5,456 nucleotides of DNA from a candidate division TA06 bacterium (GTDB lineage: Bacteria; Ratteibacteria; UBA8468; MWAK01). The stretch is taken from assembly GCA_022704925.1 (NCBI GenBank), contig JAKJFK010000123.1, forward strand, positions 1 to 5,456, in the 5' to 3' direction. The notes below the pieces were generated by a model. It worked only from the letters and a program-made list of their open reading frames with translations, did no database searches and had not been told where the DNA came from. Position 1 is the stretch's first letter. Every line of letters begins with the position of its first letter. Positions 1 through 5,456 of this stretch are shown one piece after another. Made by a program: the position numbers and the translations under genes.

Positions 1-201
1 CTCGACGTTCCGGCCGGCGTGGGTGGCCGCGACCAGTTCGTTGAGTCCGCGCTGGTCGATGGAACGGTTGGAGAAGAAGGTGACCGTGTCGTAGAAGCTG
101 TTTTTGACTTCCAGGCCCGGGGCGCCGTTTTCTTCCCGGGCCGTGAAGGAAAACTGGTCGGGATTCTCGCTCAAGTACTTCTCGAAATCTTTCCGGCTCA
201 T
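1..201 (-). CDS. Small ORF after nrdD; possible separate glycyl-radical tail of NrdD (3' end beyond window)
   Basis: This open frame of 67 codons runs off the left edge, so its C-terminus is not visible. It starts at an ATG overlapping the nrdD stop codon (ATGA), with a GGGGG stretch 7 nt upstream, so it is probably translated by coupling to nrdD. The visible part starts MSRKDFEKYLSENPDQF, has no cysteine and no obvious membrane segment or signal peptide, and ends RGLNELVAATHAGRNVE. I do not recognise it as NrdG, the radical-SAM activase: there is no CxxxCxxC in the visible part. In class III reductases, the segment after the zinc cysteines leads into an RVCGYLG or RVTGY-type glycyl-radical motif, and the upstream NrdD lacks it. 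The GRNVE ending resembles the sequence that often comes just before that motif. The inference is that this gene supplies the radical domain in trans. The alternative is an unrelated reductase-associated small protein. The CDS itself is well supported; the function is not. Confidence 0.75.
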   Translation of the reverse strand, partial: MSRKDFEKYLSENPDQFSFTAREENGAPGLEVKNSFYDTVTFFSNRSIDQRGLNELVAATHAGRNVE

Positions 202-2552
202 ACCTTTACCCCCGTTTGTGATGAGTTGGCCGCCGGGACTTCTTCCCGGGCGGAGTTCTTGCAGTAGGGACATTCCTTGGAGAGGCCCCGGCTGACCCGG
301 CCGCAGTCCAGGCAGGCGGTGAATTCGGGGCTGAAAGCAATCTGCGCGTTCTGGGTGGCGGTGAAGGTCTTCTTTACGAAGTTGGCCAGCGCCAGGGGAT
401 CCGGCTTGGACTCGCCGAGCCAGACGTGGGTCAGGGCGCCGGCCTCGATGAGCGGGTGGAAAAGCCCCTCCTGCTTGACCTTTTCGCCCGGCGCCAGGGG
501 CGCGGTTACGTTGAGATAGGTCGAGTTGGTGTAGTAAACGCCGCCGTTTTCCGGGGTGCCCTTGACCACCTTGCCGGCCTGGATCGGGAAGTGGGCCAGG
601 TCAAGCTTGGCCATCCGGTAGGCGGTTGACTCGGCCGGCGTCTGCTCAAGCACGAACTTCAGGCCCAGCTCCCGGCTCAGGCGCTGGCAGGCCAGGTTGA
701 TGTAGGCGATCACCTTGAGGCCGAAGCGGAGCGCCGCCTCGTCTTCGTGAAGTTCCCGGCCCAGGTGGAACTGGACCATCTCGTTGAGGCCGAGCAGACC
801 GATCAGGTAACTGACCCGGTTCATACGCAGGTAGGTCTCGCCGTCGGTCTTCATGGTGAGCAGGGCCAGCGGGCCGCGGTCGCCCAGGGAGAGCAGGCGG
901 CTGATGAAAGCCTTCTTCTGCTGGTGAGCCTTGACCACCAGGCCCAGCATCCGGTCCAGCTCCTCGAAGAGGCGGGTGTCGTCGCCGGCGGCCCGGTAAG
1001 CGGCCCGCGGCAGGTTGATCGTGACATTCTGCAGGGCGCAGAAGCGCATCTTCCAGGGCGTGGCCGCCTCGGAGAGATCGGTCGAGTCGAGCACGAAGGA
1101 GAGGCGGCAGCACTCCGAGACCTTGGCCGTTTTGCCCCGGTCGAAGACGAAGTAGGTGTTGCCCTTTTCGGCCGCCGTCCGGCAGATGTGGGTCAGGTAC
1201 TCCTCGGCGCCCGGTGTCTTGAAGAGCTTGTTGGTCAGGTGGCAGAGCGGCTTCGGGAAGAAGAAGGGTCGGCCCAGCCCGTCTCCCTGGAGATAGACCT
1301 CGAAGAGAGCCCAGGCGAACTTCTGGGCCTCCGGCTGGTATTCGGCGTAGGTCTTGCCGGTATACTGACCGCCCGGGCCGATGGCCGGCGTCTTCTCGAA
1401 GTGGTCGGGGACCTCCCAGTAAATGTTGATGTCGCTGAAGATGGCCTGGCCGCCGCGAGCCACCGCCTGCTGGCTGTACTCGTAGATCAGCATCTGGGCC
1501 AGCTGCTTGATGTCCCGGTCCGACATCCCCTCCAGGTACGGGGCGAAGAAGTAGTTGACCGCGTCCCAGCCGATGGCGCCGGCGAAGTGGCCCTGGAGGG
1601 CGGCCGAGAACTTCACCATGTGCGCCAGGAGCGTCTCGCCGTGGCGGGCCGGCTTGGCGATGGAGAGGGCGTTGGGCAGCGAGAGGCCGAATTTTTTGAC
1701 GTACTCCAGCGACTGGCCGCTGCAGTAAGGCCGGTCGCACATGCCCAGGTCGTGCAGGTGGATATCACCGGCCAGATGGGCGTCGGCCACCTCGGGCGAG
1801 AAGACCTCCAGCAGGGCGTACTCCTTCTTGATCGCCTCGGCCAGCGAGAGGTTGGTCGCCTCCGGGTTGTGCGGTATGTTGGCATTCTCCTTGTTGGGGA
1901 GGGTAATCACCTGGCGCACGTCGTAAAGGGGCATGCCGAGCCGGGTATGGCGCCGCCGCTCCTGCTCGAAGCCGTACTCGACCAGCTTGGCATTCACCAT
2001 CTCGCGGATCAGCGGCGCGGTCAGCGTGCCGATCTTGGAGGCGACGATCTCCTCCTCCACCTCGAGGGCGATGATCTCGGCGATGTTCCGGGAGAGCTCG
2101 GTCTCCCGGCAGAGGGCGTCGACGATGCGCTCCCGGTTCCAGGTTACGATATCGTCCTTGCTGGTCCGCACGAAGAGGGCCAGGTCGGTCGATTCGCGCA
2201 GGCTGTCGATTTCGGCCGCCGAGAGCTTCAGTTCATCGGGGAGGATGCCGGCCCGGATCTGGCGGATGCGGGCCCGCCGCTGGCGGTAAAGGATATAGGC
2301 CTTGGCCGTCTTGGCGTGGCCGGTCTTGATCAGGACCTTTTCCACGATGTCCTGGATCTCCTCCACCGAGGGAACCCGGCCGGCGAATTCGCGGTTCAGG
2401 TAGATGACGACCGCGTCGGCCAGGTCTTCGGCCAGGCTGCGGTCGCTGCCGCCCATCGCCTGGGCCGCCTTGAAGATGGCGTTGACAATTTTTTCGCGGT
2501 CCATCGGGACAATCCGGCCGTCCCGTTTTTTGACCGTCTTAATCTCGTCCAT
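198..2552 (-). CDS. nrdD: Anaerobic (class III) ribonucleoside-triphosphate reductase, large subunit, lacking a visible glycyl-radical C-terminus
   Basis: Cytoplasmic enzyme that reduces ribonucleoside triphosphates to dNTPs without oxygen, using a glycyl radical normally installed by NrdG. The 784 residues begin with an ATP-cone (about 4-95, VKKRDGRIVPMDREKIV). A second ATP-cone-like stretch follows (about 127-215, VRTSKDDIVTWNRERIV). The catalytic barrel then shows DIHLHDLGMCDRPYCSG (263-279), RGGQAIFSDINIYWEVP (366-382), ECCRLSF (480-486, with C481/C482 as candidate thiyl-radical cysteines), TPAESTAYRMAKLD (638-651) and YYTNSTYLNV (673-682). A zinc-type site CxxC...CxxC lies at 747, 750, 761 and 764. 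E. coli NrdD is about 712 residues and carries RVCGYLG after its zinc site. This protein ends 20 residues after C764 with nothing like it. The ATG overlaps the end of nrdR by 14 bp and has an AGGA-type ribosome binding site. The next gene overlaps its stop, and no nrdG is visible. The family assignment is secure. Confidence 0.96.
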   Translation of the reverse strand: MDEIKTVKKRDGRIVPMDREKIVNAIFKAAQAMGGSDRSLAEDLADAVVIYLNREFAGRVPSVEEIQDIVEKVLIKTGHAKTAKAYILYRQRRARIRQIRAGILPDELKLSAAEIDSLRESTDLALFVRTSKDDIVTWNRERIVDALCRETELSRNIAEIIALEVEEEIVASKIGTLTAPLIREMVNAKLVEYGFEQERRRHTRLGMPLYDVRQVITLPNKENANIPHNPEATNLSLAEAIKKEYALLEVFSPEVADAHLAGDIHLHDLGMCDRPYCSGQSLEYVKKFGLSLPNALSIAKPARHGETLLAHMVKFSAALQGHFAGAIGWDAVNYFFAPYLEGMSDRDIKQLAQMLIYEYSQQAVARGGQAIFSDINIYWEVPDHFEKTPAIGPGGQYTGKTYAEYQPEAQKFAWALFEVYLQGDGLGRPFFFPKPLCHLTNKLFKTPGAEEYLTHICRTAAEKGNTYFVFDRGKTAKVSECCRLSFVLDSTDLSEAATPWKMRFCALQNVTINLPRAAYRAAGDDTRLFEELDRMLGLVVKAHQQKKAFISRLLSLGDRGPLALLTMKTDGETYLRMNRVSYLIGLLGLNEMVQFHLGRELHEDEAALRFGLKVIAYINLACQRLSRELGLKFVLEQTPAESTAYRMAKLDLAHFPIQAGKVVKGTPENGGVYYTNSTYLNVTAPLAPGEKVKQEGLFHPLIEAGALTHVWLGESKPDPLALANFVKKTFTATQNAQIAFSPEFTACLDCGRVSRGLSKECPYCKNSAREEVPAANSSQTGVKV

Positions 2553-3012
2553 GATTGGCTTCCTGTTTTTTCAACCGGGCGATTTCCTTTTCAAACTCGG
2601 TGATGTCGGCGAACTTACGGTAAACCGAGGCGAAGCGCACGTAAGCCACCTGGTCGAGCCGGGCCAGGTTTTCGATGACCAGTTCCCCGATCCGGGCGGA
2701 GGGGACCTCCTTTTCGAACCGGCTGCGGATTTCGCTGCTCACCCGGTCCACCAGCGCCTCGATGTCGGTCATGGAGACCGGCCGCTTTTCGCAGGACTTC
2801 ATCACGCCGGTCAGCAGCTTCTCCCGTGAAAAAGGCTCCCGGCGGTTGTCATGCTTCACGACCATCAGGGGCTTCTCCTCGATTACTTCGTAGGTCGTGA
2901 AGCGGCGGCTGCAGGAAAGGCATTCTCGTCGGCGACGGATGTTCTTTTCGTCCTCGGACGGGCGGGTGTCAACCACCTTGTCTTCCAGAAAACCGCAGAA
3001 AGGACAGCGCAT
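2539..3012 (-). CDS. nrdR: Transcriptional repressor NrdR
   Basis: NrdR represses ribonucleotide reductase genes by binding pairs of NrdR boxes. Its ATP-cone senses ATP/dATP, and its zinc finger contacts DNA. The 157-residue protein has the expected length and layout. The zinc ribbon has C3, C6, C31 and C34 (MRCPFCG, then RRRRECLSCSRRFTTYE), and the ATP-cone runs from about 47 to 137, starting PLMVVKHDNRREPFSREKL. An in-frame ATG 48 bp upstream is rejected as the start. NrdR proteins begin MRCPFC, the chosen ATG has GGGGAGG at 8-nt spacing, and the upstream codons overlie operator DNA. It is first in the operon and overlaps nrdD by 14 bp. It is probably autoregulated, because NrdR boxes sit over both promoters in front of it. 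Confidence 0.97.
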   Translation of the reverse strand: MRCPFCGFLEDKVVDTRPSEDEKNIRRRRECLSCSRRFTTYEVIEEKPLMVVKHDNRREPFSREKLLTGVMKSCEKRPVSMTDIEALVDRVSSEIRSRFEKEVPSARIGELVIENLARLDQVAYVRFASVYRKFADITEFEKEIARLKKQEANHGRD

Positions 3013-3020
3013 TCCCCCAA

Positions 3021-3027
3021 CCTCCCC
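3021..3027 (-). promoter_or_regulatory. Ribosome binding site of nrdR
   Basis: GGGGAGG read on the minus strand, 8 nt before the ATG at 3012. It fixes the nrdR start at the MRCPFCG methionine rather than the ATG at 3060. Confidence 0.8.
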
Positions 3028-3070
3028 ATATATTGTGTCCGCGGATATTTTAAGACACAATATTTAGATT
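3023..3070. promoter_or_regulatory. NrdR box pair at promoter P1
   Basis: Two 16-bp sites resemble the NrdR-box consensus (roughly ACACWATATATWGTGT). TCCCCATATATTGTGT at 3023-3038 and ACACAATATTTAGATT at 3055-3070 each match about 13 of 16 positions by eye. Their centres are 32 bp apart, about three helical turns, as is usual for paired NrdR boxes. One box fills the P1 spacer; the other lies just downstream of the predicted start. They sit directly in front of nrdR itself. Confidence 0.83.
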
Positions 3071-3075
3071 GTCAA
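3047..3075 (-). promoter_or_regulatory. Proximal promoter P1 of nrdR-nrdD
   Basis: On the minus strand a perfect TTGACA (3075-3070) and TAAAAT (3052-3047) are separated by 17 bp, a strong sigma70/sigmaA-type promoter. The predicted transcription start is near 3040, giving a leader of about 28 nt that contains the nrdR ribosome binding site. NrdR boxes lie in the spacer and just after the start site, where a repressor would block RNA polymerase. Confidence 0.82.
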
Positions 3076-3089
3076 GCCTTTTCGGCCCG

Positions 3090-3105
3090 CCCGGCGGCGG
3101 CCGGG
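3090..3105. other. Short GC-rich inverted repeat between the two promoters
   Basis: CCCGGC, a 4-nt GGCG loop, then GCCGGG. This is a 6-bp perfect stem lying between P2 and P1. Transcripts from P2 would include it, but no U-run follows in the leftward direction, so it is not a standard terminator. It could be chance in GC-rich DNA. Confidence 0.3.
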
Positions 3106-3110
3106 AGAGA

Positions 3111-3158
3111 CCACTATATATTGTGCGGGGAGATATTTTAAAGCACAACATTTAGTTT
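3111..3158. promoter_or_regulatory. NrdR box pair at promoter P2
   Basis: CCACTATATATTGTGC at 3111-3126 is the best NrdR-box match in the window. GCACAACATTTAGTTT at 3143-3158 is a weaker partner, with about 12 of 16 matches. Their centres are again 32 bp apart, and their placement relative to P2 is the same as at P1. Because the pair lies between the divergent operons it could also influence uvrB, but its position over P2 argues for nrdR-nrdD control. Confidence 0.8.
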
Positions 3159-3163
3159 GTCAA
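3135..3163 (-). promoter_or_regulatory. Distal promoter P2 of nrdR-nrdD
   Basis: On the minus strand TTGACA (3163-3158) and TAAAAT (3140-3135) have a 17-bp spacer, identical in hexamers and spacing to P1. The predicted start is near 3128, giving a leader of about 115 nt that runs through the P1 operator. It faces the same way as P1, so the operon appears to have two tandem promoters. Confidence 0.75.
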
Positions 3164-3178
3164 ATCGGCCGGCTCCGG

Positions 3179-3208
3179 TTGCCGGCGGCCCCCAGATAAG
3201 GATATAAT
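3179..3208 (+). promoter_or_regulatory. Probable uvrB promoter
   Basis: A perfect TATAAT at 3203-3208 stands in an AT-rich patch of otherwise GC-rich DNA, and is the only good rightward -10 before uvrB. The best -35 is TTGCCG (3179-3184), 4 of 6 matches at 18-bp spacing, which is modest. The predicted start near 3215 leaves an untranslated leader of about 75 nt. No convincing LexA operator was seen by eye. Confidence 0.55.
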
Positions 3209-3230
3209 AAATACTTGAAAATCCCGGGCG

Positions 3231-3266
3231 GGAAGCGGGAAGACCGCCGGTCTTTTTCCCGTTTCC
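3231..3266 (+). promoter_or_regulatory. Long bulged hairpin in the uvrB leader
   Basis: Three segments pair: 3231-3235 with 3262-3266 (one G-U), 3236-3241 with 3256-3261 (CGGGAA/TTCCCG), and 3242-3245 with 3249-3252 (GACC/GGTC). The loop is GCC, with a 3-nt T bulge at 3253-3255. This is about 15 bp of stem ending 24 nt before the uvrB ATG. It contains GGTCTTTTT, but the U-run is inside the stem, so it is not a standard intrinsic terminator. A role in attenuation, RNA stability or translation control is inference. Confidence 0.5.
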
Positions 3267-3289
3267 GGAGTCCGGGGCCAACCACTGCC

Positions 3290-5317
<2,028 letters not shown>

Positions 5318-5456
5318 CCGGGCGGACGGAATCGGCGTGGAACTGGACCGGCTGGCGCGGCTGGCCCTCGCGGAGGATGTCGGTGCCGGTGACTGCACGG
5401 CCGTCCTGATCCCGGCCGCGGCCCGGGCCCGGGGGCTGATTATCGCCCGGGGACCG

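Larger units (their letters stand above)
3028..3163. repeat. Direct repeat: two 48-bp copies of the nrdR promoter/operator, offset 88 bp
   Basis: Positions 3028-3075 and 3116-3163 align without gaps at an exact 88-bp offset, with 39 of 48 bases identical by hand count. Conserved blocks cover the box cores, the -10 region (GATATTTTAA on the plus strand) and the -35 region (TTGTCAA on the plus strand). Differences cluster in 3038-3043, 3054-3055, 3061 and 3068. The 40 bp between copies is GC-rich and not repeated. The pattern suggests an old tandem duplication of a whole promoter-operator module, held under selection. Confidence 0.85.

Noticed and set aside
646-1740. 364-codon minus-strand frame inside nrdD
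   Set aside because: Shifted frame of nrdD with low-complexity Arg/Pro/Gly-rich translation, no ribosome binding site and no family resemblance.
747-2603. 618-codon open frame on the plus strand, antisense to nrdD
   Set aside because: Long stop-free antisense frames are expected in GC-rich genes with strong third-position bias. The translation resembles no family, and nrdD is unambiguous on the other strand.
3013-3060. Upstream ATG (3060) giving nrdR 16 extra residues
   Set aside because: The family begins MRCPFC, the downstream ATG has an ideal ribosome binding site, and the extension would start upstream of the predicted P1 transcription start.
3249-3257. GGTCTTTTT as an intrinsic terminator before uvrB
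   Set aside because: The preceding stem is only 4 bp and the Ts take part in the longer hairpin, so it does not fit a standard terminator.
3215-3289. TTG start adding 25 residues to UvrB
   Set aside because: It would sit at the predicted transcription start with no ribosome binding site, and MSFELVSDFKPAGDQP is the family's usual N-terminus.

Overview
This is a GC-rich bacterial chromosomal window (roughly 60-65% GC by eye) with two divergent gene groups either side of a 277-bp AT-richer control region. Clear Shine-Dalgarno sites, sigma70-type promoters, NrdR and UvrB show it is bacterial. An oxygen-independent class III ribonucleotide reductase points to an anaerobe or facultative anaerobe. 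The phylum cannot be fixed from these genes.

Left half, minus strand (1-3012): an operon nrdR - nrdD - small ORF, with each gene overlapping the next. NrdR is the zinc-finger/ATP-cone repressor of ribonucleotide reductase genes. NrdD is the large anaerobic ribonucleoside-triphosphate reductase; here it has two tandem ATP-cone-like regions. It stops 20 residues after its four-cysteine zinc site, with no recognisable C-terminal glycyl-radical motif. The next gene starts in an ATGA overlap and runs off the window edge. It may carry the missing radical-bearing tail as a separate polypeptide, which would make this a split glycyl-radical enzyme. That is the most interesting hypothesis here, and the decisive residues lie just outside the window.

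Control region (3013-3289): two near-identical promoter/operator modules, exactly 88 bp apart, both fire leftward into nrdR-nrdD. Each has TTGACA-17-TAAAAT and a pair of NrdR boxes with centres 32 bp apart, one box in the promoter spacer and one just past the predicted transcription start. This looks like a duplicated autoregulated promoter. To its right are a rightward promoter with a perfect TATAAT and a long bulged hairpin in the uvrB leader.

Right half, plus strand (3290-5456): uvrB, the damage-recognition helicase of nucleotide excision repair, complete at 675 codons with all expected motifs and a small insertion after the SATPG motif. Inside its last 47 bp is a strong ribosome binding site and a GTG start for a gene that runs off the right edge. 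That gene matches the N-terminus of nadC (quinolinate phosphoribosyltransferase, NAD synthesis). The left operon makes and controls dNTP supply and the right one begins with a repair gene that needs dNTPs, but no shared regulation is proven.
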